Positions 14,301-27,180 of a stretch of DNA of 64,000 nucleotides are shown here, piece by piece. The first letter of the stretch is position 1. Each line of letters starts with the position of its first letter. This DNA comes from Aphis gossypii. Lineage: Eukaryota > Arthropoda > Insecta > Hemiptera > Aphididae. The translations under genes and the position numbers were made by a program. The notes under the pieces were generated by a model. That model saw only the letters and a list, made by a program, of their open reading frames with translations. It made no database searches and had not been told where the DNA came from. Location: assembly GCF_020184175.1 (NCBI RefSeq), contig NC_065531.1, positions 48,071,213-48,135,212 of the forward strand, in the 5' to 3' direction.

Positions 14301-14894
14301 AAACCGATACAAAACAAATAACCCACCTGTTGCTATACACCACTGTTGCCGTAGTAAATATATCAGGTGATTAAACGTACATTTGATCCTCGTCAGTTTA
14401 ATACGATATCCACATGATTTTTTTTTTTTAAACACCCAACAACAGTAATGTGAACCTATCGTAAAATAAGTTTAAAAAAAAACATGAACATGTTACAATT
14501 TTAAAATTGAAATTATAGTAACCAATTAGTATTATTATACACAATATTTTACAGTATATCTTCACAATTAAAATTTAAATATGTACGCAGTTAATAAATA
14601 AAATAATAATCATAAAAATAGTATTGAAATAAATAATAAAAATACCCGCGTTAAAACAATACACAATTTAATTCATTAATAATAACATTTATAATACATT
14701 AAAATATCAATAATTCAAATTTTAAATAACCAAAACTTATTCAAGCAGACTGATAATTGATTAGATATAGTAAATGGATTTATGGTAAAAATATAAAATA
14801 TAGGAAATAATTAATAATATAATGCAAGCCCTTCGATGAGTTTGATGTATATATGCGGTAAGACGAAATGTTATACAAAAATAGTTTTTTTTAT
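11371..14894. other. AT-rich DNA with a complex patch at 13.43-13.69 kb
   Basis: The stretch is mostly AT-rich and featureless. At 13430-13690 a block of balanced composition carries overlapping open frames on both strands (94 and 82 codons) with no recognisable domain, and could be a conserved non-coding element. Another mixed patch lies at about 12.2-12.85 kb with CT-rich repeats. Confidence 0.45.
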
Positions 14895-15412
14895 CAAGGA
14901 TCTCCAACCTTTTTTAGTTTTTAGCGGTTAGCCTTTTTAACTGAAATACACTCTGGCATTGACGGGCCAACATTGTGAAAAAATAAAAATGAAGAATAAA
15001 AATCTAAAAAGTAATTAAATTTAAGAAAGATAAGACAGTAAAATCACTCTATGGCGGACACTCTATTAGACAGAATCTTCCTTATAACGGAAAATGTCAA
15101 TAGTCTCGATTCAAATAATAAAATATAATTCTACCTTCATACAGCTATTACGGAAAACTTTTTATAACAGAAAAAATTGTTGGTGTCTCGAACGATTCCG
15201 TTATAGAGACGTTTTACTGTAATTCTATTATTCTATAATTTAATAATATTAATTTTAATTATAGTAAATGTAACTAATTAACCTTTTATTTCATTACTTT
15301 TCCAATTAACTGTAGAACAATTAGTACATTCAAAACTAATATATTTTATAAATATCAATTGGCTTATTGATAAGTCGGAACCGATCCGTGGGCTGCAGGT
15401 TTAATATCCTTG
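14895..15412. mobile_element. degraded hAT-like element carrying a nested MITE
   Basis: The left end CAAGGATCTCCAACCT and the complement of the right end CAAGGATATTAAACCT match at 13 of 16 positions. GGGCCAACATTGTG on the left and CCGTGGGCTGCAGG on the right are subterminal sequences typical of hAT elements. The target duplication is no longer clear. A second inverted-repeat element is inserted at 15036-15219. No transposase remains. Confidence 0.6.
15036..15219. mobile_element. pogo/Tigger-like MITE nested in a hAT remnant
   Basis: The left end CAGTAAAATCACTCTATGGC and the complement of the right end CAGTAAAACGTCTCTATAAC share the CAGTAAAA..TCTCTATA..CGGA pattern of pogo/Tigger-type inverted repeats. 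The right flank is TA, as expected of the TA target; the left flank is now GA. The element is 184 bases, non-coding and younger than the host hAT remnant because it interrupts it. Confidence 0.65.
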
Positions 15413-18400
15413 ATATATTATATACCGTTTATTTTGTAACTTAAATTGCATATGATTTAATAACTGCAGATACTAATATAGTGATATAGACTTAAATGGA
15501 AAAAATGGAAACGTTAAATCTGATAAGATTGGTCATAAGTGCATTGTCTACATACTGCTACGTATGTATAATATAAAAATAAATAAAATATAGGTGTTAG
15601 GTAACTATATCAATCTCCGAGATCGTTACAACTCGCAACCCTCGACCTGATTATAAATAAGACATAATATGCGATTGCCTATATACGCTATACACTAATA
15701 CGCGTGTGTGTTGGCTTATGTATGTATATTGTATATTATATACTTACAACACTCACTGTGCAATTGTACATTATATTATGTACATATAACAGGCACTGTA
15801 ATATATCATTTACCCGAAACCAACGGTGGCTGTTAAAAAGGCAATATTATTATAAAGTGTCGCTGAGGACGCGTGTCGGATTTATGAACGATCGCGGGCC
15901 AATAGCGAATTCGCCACATCCACTCGATATGCGAAATACGTGCGTGTAGTATACGTACATATCCCCTCGTGGAACACACATCGCTTTACCCATCATTAAT
16001 GGTGGGGTCCGCCCTCGGACGATCTCCGAGACTAATTCCCGTATACGTATAATACATTATATAGAGTATTTATTATCGCAAGCAATTGGAGACGCGCGGT
16101 GATGATGAATTACCTCTAATAAACACGTTATATTATATACTTATGTGAGGAATGGATGACGGTGGATTACGCGCGATAAACGGATAAATATACGTTGTAT
16201 TATGAATCTACCATAGTTATCCTTATTTTTGAATTTTTGTGTTTTTTTTTCTTTTTTTATCGAATTAAGTGTGCTGAATGGAAAATTGAAAGTGTGCTTT
16301 AAAAAAAAAAAAAAAAAATGGCTGGCAAAATTAGATGCAAAAATAAGCGTTTGTTCCAAGTACCGATTCTACGTCAACTCACTGGAAATAATGCGGTCAA
16401 TGGTTCGTTTATTTCATTTTTAAAATATTATCTCGCGTACATAAAAAATAATACATTTCTATCTGCAATTGTTAGTAGTGCGAAAACACTAAATGAATTT
16501 ATACAGTTGATAATAAGAATTAATAGAGTTCAAGTAATAAATCTGATAGAGAAACGTATTAAACAATTATTACGAGTTTTTTTTTTTTTTTTTTTTGTAA
16601 TACCGGTACCTAATTGATTAGTTAATTTAATATACTTCATTAAATGGTTGTTCAACAAGTTTAATATAAATCAATAATCAAGAAATTACTTTATTTTTAT
16701 TATACCAGCTGTTAATGTTTTATATTATTTCTAAAAACAAAATGCCTTATTATTTAATATATTTCTATAGTGACAGAACAATCATTATTTAAATGTGAAT
16801 TATATAATATATTTACTATAGGATTAAATACTGGACGGTTGTTATAATCGTTTTAATGGAAAACCGATTCTTAGTGAAATTTATATTGCTTATCATATAA
16901 AGAACTGTTTTTAGATATTTCTCTGTAGTAATTCTTCTATAATTTTTATTTTATAAGTAATAATTTTAACTTAAAAAAAAAAATCATTAGGAAGTGTTAC
17001 TACTTGGTGGCTTCTTTTAAATTAGCCCATATTCTTATTGCACCCCAGGGTACAGATTGTATATATCTTTAAAAAAAAAAAAAGTAATAATTTGCTCGAA
17101 AACTACTGGAAAATTACTTCTTCAAATAGTCTCATCTAAACATTTAAATGTTAAAGCTATAGAGACATATTGTGTAAAAACATTTAAACTTTTTTGTTGT
17201 TTTAATTTTCAAAAAGTGTTTTTATAATACCCAATTAACTCTCATTATCCCTTATTAATTATAACTCGGTCCAAGCATAGAATAACTAATTCCATCGTGA
17301 ATTATCAATATTAACTACATAGATGATGATAATAATATTACACAGACATAAGTATCTATAACTATAGCTGTACTTAAATTATAAAATGCAATAATTTACC
17401 GTTGACTCTCTACAGATATTCAATACGTAGGCGTATTTCAGTGATAGTTTTTCTAAAACATCCGTTTTTTGTTTACCTATGTATTATTATGATTTTTTTC
17501 CTATAAAAATGTTATACAGTTTTATAGATGATTAAAATATATAATCTTGTTAGAATATTAGACAAGTTTACTCTTTATTATTCGATATTTTATACCATTA
17601 TTAGTTTATCACTGTTGATAAATATAATCAAGCATTGAAAATTAAAAGTATACAATAAAATACCCATTATGCGTCGTTTGTTACATATATATATAAAGCT
17701 GAAATAAGGGTTTAATAGTGTGTATATATATAATACCTATATGTAATATATATCGACGATCCACAGCGTGCCGAGCTCATTCATAAAGGGTTGTAATAAA
17801 CGATACACTCCTCAGGGGCGTAACAAAGTTTATCGGACGTTTGCAAGACTGAATCGCCGCGTGTATATAACACATCCGGAGAAGAGGGAGGTTACTATAT
17901 ATATTTACCTACCCCCTATATTATTCGATACGGTTGTTTTTCATGTAGAAGGAAACATGTAAATATTATATCTATATATATAAAAAATATAAAATATAAT
18001 ATATATATACACACGCGATATTATTAATTTTTTCTCTACACTTTATATATTTTCTTCTTATCGCCGTTCAACAGATGGCGAGTCGAAGAAAAAATAATGG
18101 ACGATCGTTCCGGTTGTGCAGCTATAAGAGTATCGTCATCCCTACCGCACCGACGCAACGGTGTAGGTACTTCAACAGTCAATTTCCACTATGCCCGGAA
18201 GAAGTATACGATTTCACTATAACCCGTAAAGTATACAATCTAATATTGCACCATTACAAAACACGAAACATAATAAACACGTTTTCAATTGAACCGAAAT
18301 AATGATAATAAATATAAATATATTATTTATACGTACTTTATACACTTATCCATTTTTAATTAACACCCAATAAAGTTATACTAAATAAATGTTTAGGTTT

Positions 18401-20339
18401 ACCTACCTATACAAAATAAAAAAATAATATAATATTTATTTGCGATAAAAATAAAAATCAATTTCTTGCAAGGACGCCCACGCCCCAATGTGTTCTTATT
18501 TGTATTTACACAACACAATATAATACATAATAAGTGTTTGAATTGGTAGCTATGAGGGGGGCCGAGCCTCTCTTCTATTTCAACATATATAAATGCATCA
18601 TTTAACCTTCAGAAATGCAAATTTACAATATGCTTATGCATATCTTATATAATTACCTTTAAGTATTTAAGGAACTGTTGACTTAGCAGTAGATTGTTAT
18701 TAACTATATTCATAACAAATGAGTATGAGAATCATAATCTAATAATTAACATTATTGATTTAATTAAATTTTTAAAATCGTGAAAACTATATTATCCAAT
18801 ACATTTTATTATAAGAAATATGATTTAAAGTTTGTAATATAACATTATTTTAGGTACCTACCGATGTGTTTAATGTAAATTCATTTTTGGGAAATAACAT
18901 ATGTTTACCACAGAGGCTCACATAGGACATTTTTACAACGCAATTCTCTTGTGTACGAAAAAAAAATGCTGGGAGGCGTATATTTTTCAATATTAATTTT
19001 TTTCCAATATTAAATTCGACAAAACGTTCACACTGAGTACGCTTGATGAATAGATAATCCCTGGCGCTCTATTATTGTCGAATTGTTTATGGTCTGTTGG
19101 ACAGTCCGTTAATGTCGGATATTTCGTCCAAGATAAAGCTTAGAGCCGAAGGGAGAGACCTACTGTGTCGGAGAAGTCAAAAAACACCTCGTGCACTGGG
19201 TCCTGCGTATATTTATAAATGCGGTCCGTTTATAGAAAGGAAAACCTAAAAGGATATTTTTTCGACGCGAGACAAATAAACGGTAGGACGTCCAGGCGCG
19301 AAGAGAACAAAAAAAGTCCTATGCAGTTTTTACGTAATGATGAGCACCTAATCAGGTGAAAACACGACCTGAATGGGTCACCTGCTGGGTGGCTAAGTCA
19401 ATGGACCGCTATTGCTGCTGCTGTCGCCAACGCCGGGACGGAAACCGGAAGTTGTGACGTTTCAGTTATTGCAAAATCCGACGCGTGTTTGAGAGGAAAT
19501 AAAAAAAACGCGTGTGTAACGTTCATATAATATCATGTTTGAATCCGGAAATAATAATATTAAGTAATAGACTAAGAGGGTAAACCGCTTAAAGGCTATT
19601 ATTATTTTATATTGTTCATAATTTTACAAGGTACTTAAAAACACGTAATATTAAATAGTTTAATTAAAATATATAAAACAATAATAAATATAGTTTATTT
19701 ATAATATGTATTATAATACATTTTCTTCATAACATGGTATGAAAGGATAAAAATTATACAGACCATACACTATGATTTAATATAGATTGTGAAGATTTAC
19801 TTATTTTAATCGTTGAAAGGTATTTATAGAACAAAATTAAAAGTTGCAAAATTAAAACTTGATAAAAAAAATCATTTTTTATAAGATACATTATCCAAAT
19901 GGATTTAAATTTTGTACGAAAAAAAAATAGAATAGGCTAATTTAAGCAGAATTCTTCATTGATTCATAAAAATTACCTCATTTTTTAATATTGTTAAATT
20001 AATTATAATAGTACAGGACATAGATATATTATATAAGTAGGTATAATACATAGGGAGAGACTAGGTATACACCATACAGGTTATTAATAATAAACTTTTT
20101 ACAGCTTTTAACGAAATTATATTACGAATTACGATAGTATTAAAGGTACCTATATTGTGTAGTATGATATTTATTGTCTTATTGGATTATTGCAGTGTTT
20201 CATAAGTTTTAAGTTTTAACGGTTAATTTAAGCGTCAACAAGTATTTTCATAATAATAACCACATTTTTCTAATAATCTGTTCTTATTAATTCGAAACGA
20301 TCAATGGGGTATGGACAATTATTTAATTAATCGCATATA
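15413..20339. other. AT-rich DNA with GC-richer patches, no gene supported
   Basis: GC-richer patches lie at about 15.6-16.13 kb, 17.76-17.95 kb, 18.06-18.3 kb and 18.9-19.52 kb, the last with a GCTGCTGCTG run near 19413. The 99-codon frame at 16318 follows a run of 17 A, and the 75-codon frame at 18075 is basic and low-complexity. Neither shows a domain or plausible splice context. Confidence 0.45.
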
Positions 20340-21620
20340 TACGCTCTATTATTGTTGTCCGAAGTACTACACCATACACACACACACATCGCATATAGGT
20401 ATTTTCAAACAATATAATAGCTCATAATATCGTGTATATTATATATATATACGAATAGAATGTTAATAACGGTCTGTTAGCAAAACCGTTTAACCTTCCC
20501 CAAAACAAAACAAAGGCCGCAATACGCTTCACATCGAACATACTTAAGTACCAACAATGGGTAGTTTCGTTAAATATAAAACGAAAAAAAAACCTATAAA
20601 GTATTGCCGAGAGAAACGCGCACAAAAGGTGATATCTGTAAAACATTATTGACGTTTAACAATGAATACACATACACACACACACACACATAACACTCCA
20701 CATGCACGCACTACACATATATTTGTCCAGCAAAAGTGTTCAAAAGATCTGAGTGGTGTATGCGTGTGGATGTTTTTTTTTTTTTCACTTCACTCCTTAT
20801 ACAACACGATGACGACGACGACGACTACGACGACGACGAGTGTATGTCGGAGAGAGGGTCCTATTGTCGCACCTATATATATGTCGGCGCAATATAGGCA
20901 CTCTCAACTCCCCGGCCGTATTGCTAAAAGTCAAGAAGGTCATATATACATCCCCTTCCCGACCCACAATGACTCCTTGAAAATAATAATAAAAAAAATG
21001 TTTTCAAAGACAAAATTATTATTATTATTATTATTATTATTATACTGTATATAAGGTACCCATACCCGTAATATATCGTCTGCTGCTCTTTCTTCCGAAC
21101 ACTCGCGCGCTGCAGATATTTGAGTAATAGTCAATATATTATAATCGCGGCGCGCGAGGGAATCGCACGCTACCGAAAACAGATGTCCTCGTGTGGAGTA
21201 GACTATACGTATAATAATAATAATAATAATATAATATATTATAATAATGCGCGTCCGAGCAATAAATGGAAACGACTATAATATAATAATATAAATGAGT
21301 TTTTTGATAAACGATAAACACCGCCCCGCGCGATGGCATGTCAGCTGGTCAAGAGAACACGAGATATTATATATTATATAATACCTATACCTATATATAC
21401 CTACCTTCTGTGTATAGTGCATATACCGCGAACGATATTCGATTTCGCGACTTATTGCTATTATAAGGGTGTCGGTCGTTTGGTATTCGCGGCACTTCAA
21501 AAGAGATGTCTGGGAAATAAAAATACGAACAAGGTATATACAAACAAGACGTCGGCGTGCGACGTCGATCCGCATCGAATCGTGAACGGGCGAACTATAT
21601 AATATACGTATTATATTATA
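20340..21620. other. GC-richer island with microsatellites
   Basis: The island contains a CA run (20667-20690), a GAC/GACGA trinucleotide run (about 20810-20840), an ATT run (about 21017-21043) and an AAT run (about 21210-21230), with CpG-rich stretches at about 21.09-21.18 and 21.42-21.6 kb. Long opposing open frames reflect these repeats. It could be regulatory; no gene is supported. Confidence 0.45.
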
Positions 21621-22155
21621 TAACAGTTAATATATAGATGTATAACCGTATATGATAATATACAGATTTATCAAGTGTTTTTCGTTATTTACAAAAATGT
21701 TATACTCGTTTTTTATTATTTCATTCAATAATTTTTGTCCTGAACACGTGTAGGATGATTCTTTTAACAACATATTTTATTATCCCAAAAGTACTAGTTT
21801 TTGAAAAAAAAATTTTATTTAATTTGAAGCCATTAAAAAACAATATTTTAAAAAAGGTATATATTTTTATCGTTATTATGTTTGTTTTCACTATTTTGAA
21901 CGACTACGAATTGATGATATATTACATATTGTTAATTTCGTATAAGCAGAATATTTTTACAAGAATTTTAATAATATAATAATTAAATTTCGAATGAGTA
22001 ATTAATTACTATAATAAGTACCTAATTATTTTTTTTTTTTTTTTTAGATTTTTATTATAAATCAAGCTCAGCGAACTAATTAATTACTACTTAAAAATTT
22101 AAAAGTACCTATTTAAAGCTAAGATATGTGGAGTGGCGTGACCCGGTCTGGATTG

Positions 22156-22902
22156 CAGGGGCGGCTCGTCAGGGGAGACTTTGAGACTGAGTCTCCCCCT
22201 TAAAAAAACCCAGTTACTTGTAAATAATAATTATTTAAAATAATAATGCATAAAAATATTTTTATTCGAATTGAAAATATAATATTATATAATTTATATC
22301 GTTTTCTTTGTTATTATTATAAATTGAAAGCAACCAAGTCTAAAACCTTTAAATAGTTATTTTAATAGAAATGCTATTTTAGTTTTATCGATGACGGTGA
22401 CGGTCGCCGTTACAGTGAAACTGCCGCCCGACAGTCTCAATCATAACATGTAAAATGGTACGGCCGGTTTGATGGAGGGCCGGAGGGGGCAGGGAGAATA
22501 AGCTGCGTATTATAGACTCTATTGAGACTGGGTTCACGACAATAATTGCCGTACCGCGCGCCGTTCTTAGTCGCTGTCATAATTTAATGCATTTTTATGA
22601 TTTAATAACTATAACACGTTTACTACAGGGTTTTATACTATCTTCTATTTGATATTTGTTATATTTCTAATTATTTTAAAAATGCAAAAAGACAATATAA
22701 TAGACATATTATTAACTAGTGGTTTTAATACTTTAACTTACGAACAAAAAAATCAAATTAAACTTAAAAATATTAACTAAATATGTAATACTATAATATT
22801 ATTAGATTTTCAATAACAGGGTTTTTCTTGTTCGTTGTTGTACGTAGTTTATGTTAAATAATTTTAAGTCTCCCCAGAATATTAACTCACGAGCCGCTAC
22901 TG
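22156..22902 (+). mobile_element. hAT-family non-autonomous element with 8-bp target duplication
   Basis: The left end CAGGGGCGGCTCGT and the complement of the right end CAGTAGCGGCTCGT are terminal inverted repeats. They are flanked by a perfect direct repeat CTGGATTG (22148-22155 and 22903-22910). Subterminal GGGGAGACTT also occurs in both ends. The 747-base interior includes a vestigial reading frame (22682-22780). It is probably an internally deleted derivative of an autonomous transposon. Confidence 0.88.
22682..22780 (+). pseudogene. vestigial N-terminal fragment of hAT transposase-like ORF
   Basis: An ATG opens 32 codons (MQKDNIIDILLTSGFNTLTY..., ending KLKNIN and TAA). The pattern of a short Ile/Leu helix followed by a Tyr-Glu-x-Lys segment resembles the N-terminal segment of hAT/ZMYM-like transposases as I recall them. 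It sits near the right end of the 22156-22902 element, and the rest of the transposase is missing. The family link is tentative. Confidence 0.3.
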
Positions 22903-23599
22903 CTGGATTGGGCTCAACGAGTCACCGAGAAAATGTTGATGGGCTGCTCATAACCTGGACTAGTTATGACTGTTTGGTCGTCATTTTATTTTTATTTTTT
23001 TGAATCATTGAAAGTTGAAATTTTTTAGTGATAAACCAATAACAGTACGGAGTTTTCTAATTTCTAACACAAATCACGTATAATAATTTATTAATAAGTG
23101 GTAGGTAATACCCTCTGATATTTATGATTTAAATAATAAGTGAGTACTAACAGTACATTTGACATCATATCTATTTATATTGTCTACTTGTGAGTATAAT
23201 TAATATTTAATGTATATTTTGATTTTAACGCAATTTATCTATCACCACGATGACATCTGCAAGTTTTCAACTGCAATACCTATACGAAAGTGCCACGTAG
23301 GTACTCGGGTATTCTCATTCCACACACTTAGCCATGACTAATCACGAACAGTCGTAATTCGTTATGATAGTTTATATGGATCTAAAGCCAATACAAATTT
23401 GTGAATTATAATTTATTATCGTTTTAAAAAAATAATGCATAATAATTAATATGTATTATCACTATTTGCGTCTAGCTATCATAATTCATAAAATATATAA
23501 TAGTAATAATATGATATTAACGCCCTGCATTCAAAGTCGTATCTGGAGGCTCTATAAGAAATCATAATAAAGTACCTCTCCATTTTTAAGTATTAATAG

Positions 23600-24445
23600 A
23601 AAAAAAGCAGATAAGTGGGTACTTACCGCTCTGCTGTACATTAGGTGCTGTATGGATCATTTTATATATTATAGGAGTGTTAAATTTGAATCCAATGATA
23701 GGTATCATTGTATACGAAAAATGATTCTGAACGAAGATGATTTGTCAGCCGAGGAATAAACTATTTTACATTTCGAATAGTTGGTAAAAAAGGTGGTTTA
23801 TGTTTTAATGGCCTGAATACACCAGAATTTAAGTTCTTTTATAATTATTATAAGCTAAACTTATGGGAAATCTCGTATTGAATTTTCAACTCTTATAGCT
23901 ACTTATACAAACATTTTTATGAATTATACTTACAAAATAATTTGCAAATATTCATGGTTTTGACGAATTTTTGTCAATGTTTGAACTTAAAATACTAATA
24001 AAAATAAATTTTGCCTATGTATATTCTTATAATTTTTTAATCACTATAATAATAACTTATGAGGAACTTTGTATTAAATTTTCAAAATTTCCACTTCAAA
24101 AAAAAATTCTTATAAAATCGAAAATTTCAGTGGTCTATAAAAAGTAAAAACTCAAAAAAAGTCAAAAATTTTTGAAAATTTAACTATACATAGATAACAC
24201 TAACATAAACATTTGGTGAAAATTTCAAGTATTTACAGAGATTAGTTTTTGAATTACAACCATTTAAAAAAATCGATTTGGTCGAAAAATGGTTTTGCAT
24301 AAAAATTCCCGTTTTTTCTTAATTTTTTTTTTTTGGTTTTTCCCGGTGCTTTTGAAAATAAATAAATAAAAAACACAACATTGTAAAATCAATACATTCA
24401 TCGCTCCACCCAGAATCTAAAATTTAAAACGCATATTAATTATTA
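23600..24445. repeat. dispersed repeat fragment, resembling an abundant aphid repeat
   Basis: The stretch reads TGCTGTACATTAGGTGCTGT, then GAAAAATGATTCTGAACGAA, and later CGATTTGGTCGAAAAATGGT. These strings resemble a high-copy unclassified repeat that I recall from aphid genomes. Short internal near-repeats (GTATTGAATTTTCAA, GTATTAAATTTTCAA) also fit repetitive DNA. There is no coding capacity. Class and limits are unknown; the assignment is from memory and unverified. Confidence 0.45.
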
Positions 24446-24554
24446 AGTAATAATAAATAATAATTTAAATTAAATTAAATAAGACGTTCTTTTATATTTT
24501 TAATAACATAAAATAAATTGACAACAACTATTATTTTTAATAGCTTATATAAAT

Positions 24555-24769
24555 CAGGGGCGGCCAAACAGTCAATCGCGATCGACCTGTCGATCGCGGA
24601 CAATATCAAAGTCAATTATGTTAGAATTTATTTTTAGAGACACGCGACCTATATGTTTCTTAATAATTAAAGTTACTCAATGATAAAAAAATTTTTCTGT
24701 GGAAGTCAATCCTCAAAGGTAAAGTATATTTTTAGTAGATCGTGACCAAAAAAAGTTTGGCCACCCCTG
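24555..24769. mobile_element. hAT-type MITE
   Basis: CAGGGGCGGCCAAAC at the left pairs with GTTTGGCCACCCCTG at the right. The flanks ATATAAAT (24547-24554) and TTATAAGT (24770-24777) agree at 6 of 8 bases as a decayed target duplication. Near the left end CGCGATCGA and TCGATCGCG form a 9-base hairpin. The element is 215 bases and non-coding. Confidence 0.8.
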
Positions 24770-25589
24770 TTATAAGTTATAACATAATAAAAAATAATAT
24801 TTAATGTATTATGTTCCATTATAAGTCTGATAAATGGATTAACCACCATTCATACACACTATACAGTATGCATGTTCAATTAGTGTCTTCATTGAAATTA
24901 TTAAGATATGTAGTTATAATAAACTTAGAATTTAAAATAAAACTTCAGATTACACACATCACACATATAGTCATGCTTATACAATAGGGAAGGGACTAAA
25001 CATAACAATAACCATTTAACCGTATTTATACAACAGTTGTTTGTTTATTGGATTTGTGTTTGGTTCGTTGAATTTGTCGTTATTGATATTTGAAGGGGTT
25101 GGAAATCAGTCATAAGTGTGTTTTTAAAATTAAAAAAAAGTGTTGGGAGTTTTGCAAATTTAAATTACTTTATGTAAAGGTAGCTATAGAATTAAAATCT
25201 CGAATATTTTTGAAGATTTTTAGAATAGATTATAAATACACACATACATACTTACATATTATTATATTATAATGTATAATACTCGTATATTATATAATAT
25301 CAACCCCCGTTAAATTAATTCTGGATTTCAAAACAAAACTTTTCAGATAAATATAAATTATATTGTGTAATATACTATATATATATCATAATATACATAT
25401 AGACTATATAAAGAGTTTATACTTTTATACTTTAATCTATATTATATTATGTAAATAATTTTAAATGTACCAACTCATTAACTTATTCCAAAAAATTTTA
25501 AAATGAAACTGTAGATTATGTTTAAATAATAATAAAAACTATAGTAGGTACTACCACTTTAGTACACTTTATGTATTAATAAATAAAAA

Positions 25590-25765
25590 CATATGCGTGC
25601 GCACGGGGGAAGTAGGGGAGGCGGCTGCCTCCCTTTCGAGATTTTCCTCTTCCCCAATATTTTATATTATACCTACGAATCGAGGGAGGAGGGGATTGGA
25701 ATCTGGACCTCTTCAGCTAAGATATTACCTCCCCTGCCAAGAAGACCTGTGTAAGCTTATCAATA
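25590..25765. repeat. possible transposon end fragment
   Basis: GTGCGCACGGGGGAAGTAGG followed by GGCGGCTGCCTCCC is the kind of G-rich sequence with a short palindrome seen at ends of insect DNA transposons. No matching second end is found nearby, and CTCCCCTGCC at 25731-25740 is the only candidate. Confidence 0.25.
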
Positions 25766-26869
25766 AAAATACCATACTCACAAGTCACAATAATGTATAA
25801 ATGGTTATTATATATTTTATACGTAACACCTAACTTTATACAATACATATTACCATACAAGTTCATATTTACCTTTATATACTGAAAATGTATTAACTAA
25901 CAACGTGATGTATTCTATATATTATGTATATAATTATACGCATAAAAATTGTATATTATATATTAAGTACACATCACTTCATGACTTTCTAAGTATACTT
26001 AGGAAAATACTATTTTGAATCTAATTAATATTATTTTATAGCTTTATTACGTGTGTTGGCATGTCGTATGCAATAAAATAAGTAAGTACGTATAATTTTT
26101 ATATACTCAGTAGATTACTCTATCAAAGATATTACTAAGATATGGACCGTGAACCTCAGTCTCATACATAGATAAAGTATTGTGTAAGCCAGGTATTTTC
26201 TTTAGTTATGTACTTATCTATAATTTGTTGTTTATCGGTCAACATTTTATACTTTTAAGTCTCTATAAATAATGATAATATATGCATATTAAGCGCATTA
26301 TAAGTGTATACCAAAGAGAAACAAACACGAAACAATAATTTGAAGGACGAAAAGTATTAGGGTAAAAGATTTATTAGGACGATTTTTGGATAATGGTGGT
26401 TTATAATACGGGTTTAAGATAGTTGGCACTTGGCACTTTTCCAGATTTGTTTATCATACCTACCTATTAAACAGAGTAAGTATGTATGACGTATGTCAAA
26501 ATTGGTCTTAATATAGATTTATATGATACTTTTATTGATTTTATGTATATTGGATGTTTGCGGGATTCGAATTATTTGGACGTAGCACATTATCTTTCTG
26601 AAATCAACTGTGTTTTACGTTGTGCAGTAATGTGCCCTAACGTCTGTCAAGTACCTTTATGGTGTCTAAGGTATAGTAAGATCTAAATATTTGACTTTGG
26701 TATTTTTTTTTTTATACAAGCTCCTCGTACGTTTTTATGCTCAAAATTAATTCTAATTTTAACGAATCACGTTATAAGAGAATTTTTTAATTGTCATGTA
26801 AAATCCAGTAAATCTATTATAATTTTATCAATAGGTATGACAATATATAGTTGAGAACCATACCCCACA

Positions 26870-27180
26870 AATTGTTCTTATAGGAATTTAAAAACATTAA
26901 AAATACATAATATATGCGTCTTTTTTAGAAGAGTTTGAAGTTCAAAATAACGAAAAATAATTAATTTTTATAGATAAAGTTTGGAAATTTAATACAATAC
27001 TTCTCGTATTTTTTACTAAAACCTAAATATCTAAAAAATATTTATACAATCAATTTTTTTTAAAAAAATATGAAGTTATTGAATATCCAATTCTTTACAT
27101 TTAAATAAAAAATAATGATTCTAGTTATTTTGTTGTTATACTCATAAATATTTGTGCGGGGAGTTTAAACTTCAAACTTG
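26870..27180 (-). repeat. possible inverted, divergent copy of the 23.6-24.4 kb repeat
   Basis: Read on the - strand, this segment contains GTATTGTATTAAATTTCC followed by TTTGAACTTCAAA. The order and wording are similar to the GTATTAAATTTTCAAAATTT and TGTTTGAACTTAAA parts of the + strand repeat near 23.9-24.1 kb. AT-richness makes chance similarity possible. Confidence 0.25.

Noticed and set aside
16318..16617. 99-codon open frame beginning MAGKIRCKNKRLFQ after a 17-A run
   Set aside because: It ends in a poly-Phe stretch from a T run. There is no recognisable domain, and the A run before the ATG is typical of the local low-complexity sequence.
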